A DNA stretch of 64,000 nt, taken from NCBI RefSeq assembly GCF_014656215.1, contig NZ_BNBZ01000017.1:108034-172033 (forward strand), read 5' to 3'. The notes beneath the pieces were generated by a model, which saw nothing but the letters and a program-made list of their open reading frames with translations, was not told the origin of the DNA and ran no database searches. Each line of letters starts with the position of its first letter. The stretch's first letter is position 1. Below, piece after piece: positions 42,236 to 50,828 of the stretch. Origin of the DNA: Streptomyces zaomyceticus. Its GTDB lineage: Bacteria > Actinomycetota > Actinomycetes > Streptomycetales > Streptomycetaceae. Made by a program: the position numbers and the translations under genes.

Positions 42236-42265
42236 GGACCGACCAACTGGTAGGTCGGTCGGTCC
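42236..42265. promoter_or_regulatory. GGACCGACC inverted repeat upstream of permease
   Basis: GGACCGACC (42236-42244) faces GGTCGGTCC (42257-42265), with a third GGTCGGTC overlapping at 42253-42260. Its position about 130 bp upstream of the permease start and its symmetry suggest an operator. It is also just downstream of the aldehyde dehydrogenase stop. Confidence 0.55.
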
Positions 42266-42343
42266 GTGTCCGATATGCGGGAACCGTAGCTGAGCCCGAA
42301 ATGTCCGATTCGAAAATTTCCCGAGGGATTTTCGAGGATGTCG

Positions 42344-43795
42344 TCAGCCCGGCCACACCACCGCCTGCAGCTCGCTGTACGCGTGCAGCGCGTACGAGCC
42401 GACGTCCCGCCCGACGCCGCTCTTCTTGAATCCGCCGAACGGCGCCTCCATGTTCCGTCCGATCGTGTTCACGCCGACCCCGCCGGCCCGCAGCCGGGCC
42501 GCGATCCGGAAGGCACGGGCCACGTCGCCCGACCACACGTAGTCGATGAGCCCGTAGTCGCTGTCGTTGGCGAGGGCGACGCCCTCCTCCTCGTCGTCGA
42601 AGGGGACGACCACGACGACCGGGCCGAAGATCTCCTCCCGCACCACCCGCATCTCGTTGGTGCAGTCGGCGAGCAGCGTGGGCGCCACGTAGAAGCCCTT
42701 CGCGAAGTCCGGGCGCTCGCCGCCCGCCACGACCCGCGCCCCCTCCTTCCGGCCGAGCTCCACGTACGACTCCACCCGGTCGCGGTGGGCCGCCGAGATC
42801 ACCGGGCCGACGATCGTGCCCCTCTCCGCCGGGTCCCCCACCTTCATGAAGGCGAGATAGCCGGTGAGCTTCTCGATCAGCCGCTCGTAGATCCCGCGCT
42901 GGGCGAGCACCCGGGTCGGGGCCGTGCAGATCTGTCCGCTGTAGAAGGCGAACGTCGTCCCGATCCCCATGACCGCCGAGTCCAGGTCGGCGTCGTCGAG
43001 GACGAGCGCGGCCCCCTTGCCGCCCAGCTCCATCAGCTGCCGCTTGAGCGTCCGGCCGCAGACCTCGCCGATCGCCTGCCCGACCGCCGTGGAACCGGTG
43101 AACGACACCATGTCGACGTCCGGGGAGTCCACGGCCGCCTCCCCGGCCTCCACGGAGGAGCCGGTGACCACGTTGACGACACCGGGCGGCACTCCCGCCT
43201 CCTCCAGGGCGCGGGTCATCGCGTACACGGAGAGCGGGTCCTGCGGGGCCGGCTTGACCAGGACCGTGTTGCCCATCGCGAGCGCGGGGGCGATCTTGCC
43301 CGCCGGGTTGGCCCAGGGGTTGTTGTACGAGGTGATGCAGGTGACGACGCCGACCGGGCGCCGTACCGCCACCGCGCCGAACACCCCGGCCTTCCCCATC
43401 GGGCCCGCCTCGTTGATCTGCGGGGGCAGCGCCTGCTCGACCGGTTCCATGGCCCCGCGCGCGTACCGCCGGAAGCGGGCGGCGCCCACGGCGACCTGCA
43501 TGCCGCGCGCGGTGCCGGTCGTCGCACCCGTCTCGGCGCGGGCGAGGAGCGTGTTCGCCTCGGCGTCCCGGGCCATCAGGTCGGCGGCCCGGTCGAGGAT
43601 CGCGGCCCGCTCCTCCGGCTTCGTACGGGACCAGGAGGCGAAGGCCTCACGGGCCGCGGCGGCGGCCTCGTACACCTGGGCGCGGGAGGCCTCCGGGGCG
43701 AGGCCGACGACCTCCTCCGAGGCCGGGTCCACCACCGGGTAATGGCCGCCGTCGGGCTCGACCCACTCGCCGCCGATGAAGAGCTTCTGGTTCAC
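42344..43795 (-). CDS. NAD(P)-dependent aldehyde dehydrogenase
   Basis: This 483-aa enzyme oxidises an aldehyde to the acid. The catalytic pair is E256 in MELGGK and C290 in SGQICTAP. The cofactor motif FTGSTAVGQAIGE (about 232-244), NPWANPAGKIAPALAMGNTVLVKPA and the C-terminal PFGGFKKSGVGRDVG are all family hallmarks. The start is a GTG whose GTGA overlaps the stop of the amidohydrolase gene, so the two are made from one message. The pair suggests deacylation of an N-acyl compound followed by oxidation of a derived aldehyde. Confidence 0.92.
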   Translation of the reverse strand: MNQKLFIGGEWVEPDGGHYPVVDPASEEVVGLAPEASRAQVYEAAAAAREAFASWSRTKPEERAAILDRAADLMARDAEANTLLARAETGATTGTARGMQVAVGAARFRRYARGAMEPVEQALPPQINEAGPMGKAGVFGAVAVRRPVGVVTCITSYNNPWANPAGKIAPALAMGNTVLVKPAPQDPLSVYAMTRALEEAGVPPGVVNVVTGSSVEAGEAAVDSPDVDMVSFTGSTAVGQAIGEVCGRTLKRQLMELGGKGAALVLDDADLDSAVMGIGTTFAFYSGQICTAPTRVLAQRGIYERLIEKLTGYLAFMKVGDPAERGTIVGPVISAAHRDRVESYVELGRKEGARVVAGGERPDFAKGFYVAPTLLADCTNEMRVVREEIFGPVVVVVPFDDEEEGVALANDSDYGLIDYVWSGDVARAFRIAARLRAGGVGVNTIGRNMEAPFGGFKKSGVGRDVGSYALHAYSELQAVVWPG

Positions 43796-45531
43796 CTGGT
43801 CGCCACCGTCCTCGTGTCACGGCCGGAGCGCAGCACCTTCCCCGGGACCGCGCCGGTCACCTCGTCGTCCCGTACCGTCTCCACGCCGTTGACCCGCACC
43901 GACACGATCCCGACCGCGCGCGAGTCGAGCCGCGGGCTGTCCCCCGGCAGGTCGTGCACGAGGGTCGCCGGGCCCGCGTCGATCCGCTCCGGGTCGAAGA
44001 GGACCAGGTCGGCGTGGAAGCCCTCGGCGATCCGGCCGCGTTCACGGAGCCCGAAGAGCCGGGCGGGATCGTCGGTCAGCATCCGTACCGCCCGCTCCAG
44101 CGGTACGAGCCTGCGGCCGCGCAGGCAGTCGCCGAGGAACCGGGTCGTGTACGGCGCCCCGCACATCCGGTCCAGATGGGCGCCCGCGTCGGAACCGCCG
44201 AGCATCACGTCCTCGTGGTCCCAGGTCTCGCGCCGCAGCGCCCAGGAGGCCGGGTCGTTGTCGCTGGGCATCGGCCACAGGACGGTGCGGAGCCCGTCGT
44301 TGGCGCAGATCTCGACGAGGCACTGGAAGGCGTCCTGGCCTCGCTCGGCCGCGATGTCGTTCACCACCCGGCCGGTGAGTCCCTCGTTCTCGGGGCTGTA
44401 CGTGTCCCCGATGACGTACCGGCCGAAGTGGGCGAGCCGCCGGAAGACCCCGGCCTCCTTGGAGTCGGCGCGGCGCAGCATCCCGGCCCGGACGTCCGGG
44501 TCGCGGAGCTTCGCGATCCGCTCGGGGACGGGAAGTCCGAGGATCTCGCCCCACCCCGGGATGAGGTTGAGGGCGCAGAACGTCCCGAGCGACATGTTCA
44601 TCGGGGTCAGGATCGGCATGGTGAGGGCGACGATCCGGCCGCCGGACTTACGGGCCCGCTCGGAGGCGGTGAGCTGGCGCGGGACGCGTTCGGGGACGGC
44701 GGCGTCGATGGTGAGGACGTTCCAGTTGAGGGGGCGTCCGGCGGCCGCGGTCATCTCGACGAAGAGGTCGATCTCGTCGTCGGAGAACTGGTCGAGGCAG
44801 CCGGCCAGGATCGCTTCGAGCTGGGTCCCCTCGTGCTCGCCGACCGCCCGGGAGAGGGCGATGAGCTCGTCCGGGCTCGCGTGCCGGGAGGCGACGGGGG
44901 CGCCGTCGCCGTCGGAGTGGGTGGACGACTGGGTGGTGGACAGACCCCAGGCACCGGCCTCCATGGCCTCCTTGAGCAGGGCGACCATCTGCTCCAGCTG
45001 CTCGGGGGTGGGCCGGCCGCCGACGGCGTCGGCGCCCATCACATAGCGGCGCAGGGCGCAGTGGCCGACCATGAAACCGGCGTTGACGGCGATCCGGCCG
45101 TCGAGGGCGTCGAGGTACTCGGCGAACGACGACCAGCCCCAGTCGACGCCCTCCTCCAGGGCCTTCAGCGCCATGCCCTCGACCTTGGACATCATGCGAC
45201 GCGTGTAGTCGGCGTCCTCGGGCCGGTCCGGGTGGAGCGGGGCGAGGGTGAAGCCGCAGTTGCCGCCGGCGACGGTGGTGACGCCGTGGTTCATGGACGG
45301 GGTGGCGTACGGGTCCCAGAACAGCTGGGCGTCGTAGTGGGTGTGGGGGTCGACGAAGCCGGGAGTGAGGACGAGACCGGTGGCGTCCTCGGTCGTCCGG
45401 GCGCTCTCGGCCGTCGTACCGGGTGCGGCGACGACGGCGATGCGGCCGTCGCGTATCCCGATGTCGGCGGTGAAGGCGGGGGCGCCGGTGCCGTCCACGA
45501 CGGTGGCGCCCTTGATCAGGTGATCGAGCAT
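43792..45531 (-). CDS. Amidohydrolase, N-acyl-D-amino-acid deacylase (AmdA/DAA) family
   Basis: This 579-aa metal-dependent hydrolase has the urease-like TIM barrel. The metal site begins with TPGFVDPHTHYDAQLFWDP (HxH at about residue 66), followed by VTTVAGGNCGFTLAP with the family's Cys ligand, and a late catalytic Asp in MLGGSDAGAHLD. The small beta domain at both ends (LIKGATVVDGTG; GFHADLVLFDPERI) is typical. It should hydrolyse an N-acyl-D-amino acid or related amide. The start is ATG 45531 with AGAGGGAACGTC upstream. It is coupled to the aldehyde dehydrogenase by a 4-bp overlap. Confidence 0.88.
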   Translation of the reverse strand: MLDHLIKGATVVDGTGAPAFTADIGIRDGRIAVVAAPGTTAESARTTEDATGLVLTPGFVDPHTHYDAQLFWDPYATPSMNHGVTTVAGGNCGFTLAPLHPDRPEDADYTRRMMSKVEGMALKALEEGVDWGWSSFAEYLDALDGRIAVNAGFMVGHCALRRYVMGADAVGGRPTPEQLEQMVALLKEAMEAGAWGLSTTQSSTHSDGDGAPVASRHASPDELIALSRAVGEHEGTQLEAILAGCLDQFSDDEIDLFVEMTAAAGRPLNWNVLTIDAAVPERVPRQLTASERARKSGGRIVALTMPILTPMNMSLGTFCALNLIPGWGEILGLPVPERIAKLRDPDVRAGMLRRADSKEAGVFRRLAHFGRYVIGDTYSPENEGLTGRVVNDIAAERGQDAFQCLVEICANDGLRTVLWPMPSDNDPASWALRRETWDHEDVMLGGSDAGAHLDRMCGAPYTTRFLGDCLRGRRLVPLERAVRMLTDDPARLFGLRERGRIAEGFHADLVLFDPERIDAGPATLVHDLPGDSPRLDSRAVGIVSVRVNGVETVRDDEVTGAVPGKVLRSGRDTRTVATR

Positions 45532-45805
45532 GACGTTCCCTCTCTGTCCGTGGACGCGGGTGTGCCCCGGACCGGGGGCCGCCGCGGAACGGCCTCCGGC
45601 CGGGGCCGGTACGGGGCGGCGGTCCGGGAAGACACCACCCCGCGCTTCGGGCTGCCGCCCGTTGTGGGGCGAACCCCGTCCGGGCCCCGGCCGGAAACGA
45701 GCACCGCACCGCCGCGCTGTGGGCCCAACGGGGCAGGTGCCGCGTCCCCCGCCCACCCCCGTTGCCGCCCCAACGGGGGCGAGGGCCACACCCCCACCCA
45801 CCCCA

Positions 45806-45849
45806 GTTGTGGGCATACGTTCCGCAGGGGCGGAACGGGTGGGCACAAC
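45806..45849. repeat. REP-like hairpin element, copy 1
   Basis: Inner arms CGTTCCGC (45818-45825) and GCGGAACG (45830-45837) are flanked by outer arms GTTGTG (45806-45811) and CACAAC (45844-45849). The stem has an internal bulge with GGGCA/GGTGGG sequences. Confidence 0.7.
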
Positions 45850-45968
45850 GGACGTCGCCCCTGCCGGGCGGTCAGGCTTCCGCGCCTGGACCCGCACCCG
45901 GTGCGCGGCGCACTGGGGGTGCGGGTCAAGGCACAAGGGGCGGACGCGCCGCCGAAGGGCGCCGTCCC

Positions 45969-46010
45969 GTGTGCCCACCCGTCCCGCCCCAGCGGGACGA
46001 TTGCCCACAC
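45969..46010. repeat. REP-like hairpin element, copy 2
   Basis: Inner arms CGTCCCGC (45980-45987) and GCGGGACG (45992-45999) are separated by CCCA. Outer arms are GTGTG (45969-45973) and CACAC (46006-46010), with GCCCAC near both ends. The layout is the same as copy 1. Confidence 0.7.
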
Positions 46011-46166
46011 GGGGGGGGTGGACGGGACGCCGTGCCCGCGCCCACACGGCGGGGGGTGGACGAGGCGTGGGCGTGGGCGCAGCCCCCTGCGCGCAGCCCA
46101 TGCGCGCGGGCGCCGCGCCCCGGCGGTGGGCGCCCCCGGCAAGCGGCAGCGCCCCGGCGCAGTCCG

Positions 46167-47291
46167 TCAGGCGCCCGCGGCGCGGCGGAAGCGGGTCGTG
46201 CGGTGGACCGGGTCCGTGTCGATCTCCGGGATCACGTGCTCACCGATCAGCTTGATCGAGTTCATCGTGTCCTCGTAGGAGATCCCGATGGGGAGCCCGA
46301 AGGAGAGCTGGTCCGCCCCGGCCTGCTCCCAGCGCTTGCACTGGGCGAGGACCTCGGAGGGGTCTCCGCAGATCATCAGCTCCTCCTGGATGAGGAGTTC
46401 GATGATCTCCGCCGAGTACTCGGGGAGGAGTTCGGGCCACTCCGGGATGCCCTCCGGCCGCGGGAAGGTGTCGTGGTAGCGGAACAGGAGGGACTGGAGG
46501 TAGTTCAGCCCGCCGCCGACGGCGATCTCGACCGCCTTGTCGTGGGTCTCGGCGCAGATCGCCGTGGAGGTCACCATGACGTTGTCGTTGACGAAGTCGC
46601 CGATCGCCTTGGCCTCCTTGATCGCCGTCTTGTAGGACTCGACGACCCACTCCATGTCGGAGACCTTCTGCACGCTGAAGCCGAGGACGCCGAGGCCCTT
46701 CCTGCCGGCCATGGCGTACGAGGAGGGGGACCCGGCCGCGTACCACATGGCGGGGTGGGACTTCCCGTACGGCTTGGGGAGGACCTTGCGGGGCGGCAGC
46801 GACCAGTGCTTGCCCTGGAAGCCGACGTACTCGTCCTGGAGCCACATCTTGGGGAACTCGGCGATCGTCTCCTCCCACAGCTCCTTCGTGTAGTTCATGT
46901 CGGTGATGCCCGGCATGAACCCGAGGATCTCGTGGGAGCCCGCGCCCCGGCCGGAGCCGAACTCGAAGCGCCCGCCGGAGAGGTGGTCGAGCATGGCGAC
47001 CTTCTCGGCGACCTTCACCGGGTGGTTGACGGGGGCGAGGGGGTTGAAGATGCCGGAGCCGAGGTGGATCCGGTCGGTGGCGTGGGCGAGGTAGCCCAGG
47101 TAGACGTCGTTGGCGGAGAGGTGCGAGTACTCCTCCAGGAAGTGGTGCTCCGAGGCCCAGGCGTACTTGAAGCCGGACCTGTCCGCCTGGATGACGTACT
47201 CGGTCTCCTCCATCAGGGCCTTGTGCTCGGCTTCGGGATCGGTCTCGGCGCGCTTGCCGACGTATCCCTGTACGAAGATCCCGAATTCCAA
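46167..47291 (-). CDS. LLM-class flavin-dependent oxidoreductase
   Basis: This 374-aa luciferase-like monooxygenase has EFGIFVQGY at its start, the conserved WASEHHFLEEYSHLSANDVYLGYLA loop, and LDHLSGGRFEFGSGRGAGSHEILGF. The C-terminal domain carries a cofactor-dependent lid. With EHH and the bacterial luciferase-type length, FMN or F420 could be the cofactor. It would hydroxylate or perform a Baeyer-Villiger step on a catabolic intermediate. The start is TTG 47291, the only one that keeps the family N-terminus, without a strong ribosome site. Two TGACG-N3-CGTCA operators lie upstream. Confidence 0.85.
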   Translation of the reverse strand: MEFGIFVQGYVGKRAETDPEAEHKALMEETEYVIQADRSGFKYAWASEHHFLEEYSHLSANDVYLGYLAHATDRIHLGSGIFNPLAPVNHPVKVAEKVAMLDHLSGGRFEFGSGRGAGSHEILGFMPGITDMNYTKELWEETIAEFPKMWLQDEYVGFQGKHWSLPPRKVLPKPYGKSHPAMWYAAGSPSSYAMAGRKGLGVLGFSVQKVSDMEWVVESYKTAIKEAKAIGDFVNDNVMVTSTAICAETHDKAVEIAVGGGLNYLQSLLFRYHDTFPRPEGIPEWPELLPEYSAEIIELLIQEELMICGDPSEVLAQCKRWEQAGADQLSFGLPIGISYEDTMNSIKLIGEHVIPEIDTDPVHRTTRFRRAAGA

Positions 47292-47317
47292 GGGGGTTCA
47301 CCGTCCTCGTGAGTTTC

Positions 47318-47342
47318 TGACGGAGTTTCTGACGAGCCGTCA
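47318..47342 (-). promoter_or_regulatory. TGACG-N3-CGTCA operator before LLM gene
   Basis: TGACGAGCCGTCA at 47330-47342 is a perfect inverted repeat. An extra TGACG half site lies at 47318-47322, between it and the LLM start. Confidence 0.75.
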
Positions 47343-47392
47343 GATTCGTGATGTGCCCGACTGTCGCACCGCGGGGTGGACCCGTCAATACC

Positions 47393-47405
47393 TGACGAGT
47401 CGTCA
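47393..47405. promoter_or_regulatory. Second TGACG-N3-CGTCA operator in the same gap
   Basis: TGACGAGTCGTCA is a perfect inverted repeat, 102 bp upstream of the LLM start and 30 bp beyond the SDR stop codon. Confidence 0.7.
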
Positions 47406-47434
47406 GCTGATGTCGTGGTCGCCGCCGAAGCCGC

Positions 47435-48196
47435 TCAGAACAGGCTGACCCCGGCCAGCCAGCCGCCGTCGATCACGAAGGGCTGCCCCGTGATGTACGC
47501 CGAGTCCTCGCCGGTCAGGAAGAGCGCGAGGGCCGCCACCTCGTCCGGGCGCCCGATCCGCCCCAGCGGCACGAGCTTGCGGTAGAGACCGGCCGTGGCC
47601 GCCGGGTCCACCCCCTCGGGGTTGCTCATGGGGGTGTCGATCGCCCCCGGGCAGACCGCGTTCACCCGGATCCCCTTCGCGGCCAGCTCCAGGGCCGCGA
47701 CCCGGGTCAGCCCGAGGACGGCGTGCTTGGAGGCCGCGTAGGCGCCGACCCCGGCCATCCCGGTGAGCCCCGTGTACGAGGCGGTGTTCACGATCGTCCC
47801 GCCGCCGGCCGCCGCGATCTCGGGCGCGACCGTCCGGATCCCCAGGAAGCAGCCCGTCTGGTTGACGGAGACGATCGCCTGGAACTCCTCCAGCGGGGTG
47901 GAGAGCAGTTCGTTGAAGCGCAGGATCCCGGCGTTGTTGACCAGCCCGTCGATCTTCCCGAACCGCTCCTTGGCGAAGGCCACGGCCGCCGCCCACTCCT
48001 CCTCCGCGGTCACGTCCAGGTGGACGTACGCGGCCCGCTCCTCCCCCAGCTCCTTGGCCAGCGCCTCACCGGCGTCGTCGAGGACGTCCGCGAGGACGAC
48101 CCTGGCCCCTTCCCCGGCGAACAGCCGGGCCTCCTGCTCGCCCTGCCCGCGCGCCGCGCCCGTGACGAGGACGACCCGTCCGTCCAGCTTGCCCAT
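47435..48196 (-). CDS. SDR-family oxidoreductase
   Basis: This 253-aa enzyme has the classical TGAARGQGEQEA cofactor loop, the DVT and NNAG motifs, the Ser in NTASYTGLTG, YAASK, and the C-terminal YITGQPFVIDGGWLAG. It is likely an alcohol or hydroxysteroid-type dehydrogenase. It follows the LLM gene at 48211 by 14 bp in the same direction, so they form an operon controlled by the operators at 49.2 kb. GAGGAG lies 10 nt before the ATG. It may convert a product of its LLM partner. Confidence 0.9.
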   Translation of the reverse strand: MGKLDGRVVLVTGAARGQGEQEARLFAGEGARVVLADVLDDAGEALAKELGEERAAYVHLDVTAEEEWAAAVAFAKERFGKIDGLVNNAGILRFNELLSTPLEEFQAIVSVNQTGCFLGIRTVAPEIAAAGGGTIVNTASYTGLTGMAGVGAYAASKHAVLGLTRVAALELAAKGIRVNAVCPGAIDTPMSNPEGVDPAATAGLYRKLVPLGRIGRPDEVAALALFLTGEDSAYITGQPFVIDGGWLAGVSLF

Positions 48197-48210
48197 GCCT
48201 GCCACGCTCC

Positions 48211-49131
48211 TCAGTTCAGGTGGGGGGCGACCTCCGTGCCGAAGGCCGCCATCTGGTCGATGAGTTCGGTACGGCTCCGGGACCGGAACCGGACCTGGAT
48301 CTGATGCACGCCCATCTCGCCGTACGCGCGCAGCGAGGCGGCGATCTCCTCCGGCCGGCCGCTCAGGGTGCGCCGGCCGACCTCCCGGCCGGGCACCCCG
48401 ACGTACAGCGGCTCGGTGATCGCGCCGACGGTCAGCGGCTCCGTGATCCCGGCCTCGGCGCGCAGCCGCAGCAGCCGGACGATCTGCTCGGCGAGCCTGT
48501 CGCGCGGGTCGCCCTGCGGGAGCCAGCCGTCGCCCTTGAGCGCGGCCCGGCGCACGGCGGCCGGCGAGGAGCCGCCCACCCAGAGCGGGACCCGCTCCTG
48601 CGCGGGACGGGGCAGCTGCCCCAGCTCCTTGAAGGCGAACAGCTCCCCGCTGTGCTCCGGGTACTCCTCCGGTCCGAGCGCGGCCCGCAGCGCGTCGAGG
48701 GTCTCGTCGAGGACGGCTCCGCGGCGCGCGAAGTCCACGCCGAGGGCCTCGAACTCCTCCTGGACGTGCCCGGCGCCGACCCCGAGGACCAGCCGGCCGC
48801 CGGAGAGGTGGTCGAGCGTCGCGTACGCCTTGGCGGTGACGAGCGGATGGCGCAGCCCCACGACGGCGACGTGCGAGAGGAGCCGGATCCGCTCGGTGGC
48901 GGCGGCGAGGAAGGAGAGCGTGGCGACCGGGTCGTACCAGACGGTGCTCATGCCCTCGGCCAGCCGGCGCGGGATGGCGACGTGGTCGCAGCTCGCGAGG
49001 TAGTCGAAGCCGTGGGACTCGGCGGCGCGGGCGATCGCGAGGAGATCGGCGGGCCCGGCGGTGGCCTCCCAGGGTTCGGCGTAGATCGCGCTCTGCGACT
49101 GGATCGGCAGCTGCATCCCGTAGACCACCAT
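48211..49131 (-). CDS. LLM-class F420-dependent oxidoreductase
   Basis: This 306-aa protein starts at ATG 49131 behind AAGGGGG and fits the F420-dependent LLM subfamily: ESHGFDYLASCDHVAIPR, ERIRLLSHVAVVGLRHPLVTAKAYATLDHLSGGRLVLGVGAGHVQEEFEALG, and VPLWVGGSSPAAVRRAALKGDGWLP. The in-frame start at 49182 overlaps the operator and lacks a ribosome site. It heads an operon with the SDR gene. A TGACG-N3-CGTCA operator lies 38 bp upstream and a second, imperfect one a further 30 bp away. Confidence 0.9.
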   Translation of the reverse strand: MVVYGMQLPIQSQSAIYAEPWEATAGPADLLAIARAAESHGFDYLASCDHVAIPRRLAEGMSTVWYDPVATLSFLAAATERIRLLSHVAVVGLRHPLVTAKAYATLDHLSGGRLVLGVGAGHVQEEFEALGVDFARRGAVLDETLDALRAALGPEEYPEHSGELFAFKELGQLPRPAQERVPLWVGGSSPAAVRRAALKGDGWLPQGDPRDRLAEQIVRLLRLRAEAGITEPLTVGAITEPLYVGVPGREVGRRTLSGRPEEIAASLRAYGEMGVHQIQVRFRSRSRTELIDQMAAFGTEVAPHLN

Positions 49132-49168
49132 GAGGAACCCCCTTGAGTCCGGGCATACGGCCCTGATC

Positions 49169-49223
49169 TGACGGATCGTCAATTAATCGAGCAGGGCCCA
49201 TGCTCGTACCTGACGATCCATCA
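49169..49223 (-). promoter_or_regulatory. Two TGACG-N3-CGTCA operators before LLM-SDR operon
   Basis: TGACGGATCGTCA at 49169-49181 is perfect. TGACGATCCATCA at 49211-49223 has one mismatch. They flank the likely promoter. Confidence 0.75.
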
Positions 49224-49257
49224 GGCAAGGGGTGGGGAGGCGCTGGGGACATGACGA

Positions 49258-49298
49258 CGCCCCCGCCCGGACAGCGGGGAGCTGTCCGGGCGGGGGCG
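49258..49298 (-). terminator. Perfect 18-bp stem terminator
   Basis: CGCCCCCGCCCGGACAGC (49258-49275) pairs exactly with GCTGTCCGGGCGGGGGCG (49281-49298) around a GGGGA loop. It lies 45 bp after the stop of the repeat-containing membrane protein. Confidence 0.8.
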
Positions 49299-49343
49299 GA
49301 TCTTCGCCCTCGTTCTCCGATGCGCCGGGAGCGTCGGGAGCCG

Positions 49344-50633
49344 TCAGGCGCCGTCCGTAGCGCCGGATGCCTTCGCGTGGCGCACCAGGGCCGAGGCGGA
49401 CAGGCAGACGATGCCCACGGCACTCAGGAGTGCCAGCGCCTTCGCCCAGGCGAACGTGGTGCCGAGGCTGTCGCTCAGCAGCTCGACGGTGCGCGCGCCC
49501 GCGACTCCGTGGACCGCGATGACGAAGACGGCGGCGCCCGCGCCCGCGGCCCAGGCGATCAGGGTGTCCCTGGCCGCGAGCCACACCGCGCACGCCAGGC
49601 AGAGCACCGTGACGACCGCGGAGAGCGCCTGCGCGTCGCCGCCCGAGCGCAGGCCCGCGAGATCGGTCGGCAGATGGATCAGGCCGCAGACGAACAGCGC
49701 GAGTGCGGCGGGCCAGCGCAGTACCGACCTCAGCGCGGGAGTGGCGACATGGCTGGGGCCCGCCGCCAGCGCGCCGTCCAGGACGGACTTGCGGCCCTTG
49801 GCGGCGCCCCGGTCGCGCTTCTTCGGGGCGGTCGCGGCGCTCGCGGCCGGGGCGGCCGCCCGGACACGGCCGACGCGCGCGTGGCCCCGCTTCCCGGGTG
49901 CGGCGTCCGGCTTCGCCCCGGCGTCCCCGCCCGCAGTGGACCGCCGGTCGCCGCTGTCGGCACCGAGGATGCCGACGAGCCTGACCACGTCCTCGATCGG
50001 CCGGCCCACCGCCGCGGCGCGCAGGGTGGTCTCGGCCTCGTGGAGGTCGTATCCGGAGGCGTTCAGCAGCGCGAGCAGTTGGCGCACCTCGTCCAGCGGG
50101 CGGGTGACGGCCGCCGCGCGGAGCGCCACGTCGGCGGGGCTGGCGAGCTCGCCGGTCTCCTGGAGGCGGGCCACCAGAGCGGCGACCTCCTCCACCGGCC
50201 GCTCGGTCGCCGCGGTCCGCAGGAGCGTGTGGACCGCTTCGTCGCCGGACTCCTCGCGGGCCGGCGCCTCGTCGTCGGGCCGGGGCCGCGGGGCGTCCGA
50301 TGCTTCCGCCGCCTCCGAGGCGGTGGCCCCGGGGGCCTCGGACCCGCTTCCGGCGGCCTGCGTCTTCGAGGGGGAGGGCGGCCCGGTCACGGGCGGAGTC
50401 GCCGCCGTGACAAGGGGCTTCGGCGCGACGGCGGGCGCCGCCCCGGCCGGGGACTTCGGCTCCACCGGGGACGCCGTCGGCCGGTCGGGGAGGGGAGGTA
50501 CGTCGAACGTCGGGGGCGGGGAGACAACCGGCTCGCGGGACGGACCCGGGCGGGGCTCTGCGGTCGGTTCTATGCCGTCGGGTTCCATGTCGTCGTCCGC
50601 GGAATGAAGGTGCGGGAGGGGGTGGGGGGTCAT
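49344..50633 (-). CDS. Membrane protein with three internal repeats, unknown function
   Basis: This 429-aa protein has a Pro/Ala-rich disordered N-terminus (1-130). Three repeats of about 33 residues follow at 138-157, 171-190 and 204-223 (LRTAATERPVEEVAALVARL, LRAAAVTRPLDEVRQLLALL, LRAAAVGRPIEDVVRLVGIL). After a basic linker (KKRDRGAAKGRK), about four TM helices end the protein. The repeats look like helical hairpins. I start it at ATG 50633 behind GGAGCCTGTGAC. It resembles Streptomyces-specific membrane proteins near afsR; no function is known. Its codon use matches the neighbours. Confidence 0.7.
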   Translation of the reverse strand: MTPHPLPHLHSADDDMEPDGIEPTAEPRPGPSREPVVSPPPTFDVPPLPDRPTASPVEPKSPAGAAPAVAPKPLVTAATPPVTGPPSPSKTQAAGSGSEAPGATASEAAEASDAPRPRPDDEAPAREESGDEAVHTLLRTAATERPVEEVAALVARLQETGELASPADVALRAAAVTRPLDEVRQLLALLNASGYDLHEAETTLRAAAVGRPIEDVVRLVGILGADSGDRRSTAGGDAGAKPDAAPGKRGHARVGRVRAAAPAASAATAPKKRDRGAAKGRKSVLDGALAAGPSHVATPALRSVLRWPAALALFVCGLIHLPTDLAGLRSGGDAQALSAVVTVLCLACAVWLAARDTLIAWAAGAGAAVFVIAVHGVAGARTVELLSDSLGTTFAWAKALALLSAVGIVCLSASALVRHAKASGATDGA

Positions 50634-50782
50634 GTCACAGGCTCCGTTCGTGGACACCCGGGGGGGCACCCACTGGCTGTCTCGAGATGTGCAAGATGCG
50701 CACACTTGATTACTATTCGCGCTCACTCGAAGACCCTCCGCCATCAGGGGAGCCTCCCGCTGGGCCATCCGGGCGACAGAAC

Positions 50783-50816
50783 GGCCGGGCTCCCCCCTCG
50801 AAGGGGGAGCCCGGCC
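50783..50816 (-). terminator. Strong hairpin terminator after amidohydrolase
   Basis: GGCCGGGCTCCCCC (50783-50796) pairs exactly with GGGGGAGCCCGGCC (50803-50816), 13 bp after the stop of the amidohydrolase gene. Confidence 0.8.
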
Positions 50817-50828
50817 GCGGTCGCGGGA

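Larger units (their letters stand above)
45532..46166. other. Long GC-rich intergenic region with hairpin elements
   Basis: These 635 bp have no believable gene; the open frames are Pro/Arg/Gly-rich shadows. Two related hairpin elements stand out and are listed separately. The stretch is downstream of one minus-strand gene and upstream of another, so it also contains the promoter of the amidohydrolase. Confidence 0.65.

Noticed and set aside
40534..45531. Permease, aldehyde dehydrogenase and amidohydrolase as members of the TGACG-N3-CGTCA regulon
   Set aside because: No site was found in their upstream regions. The permease has a different inverted repeat (GGACCGACC).
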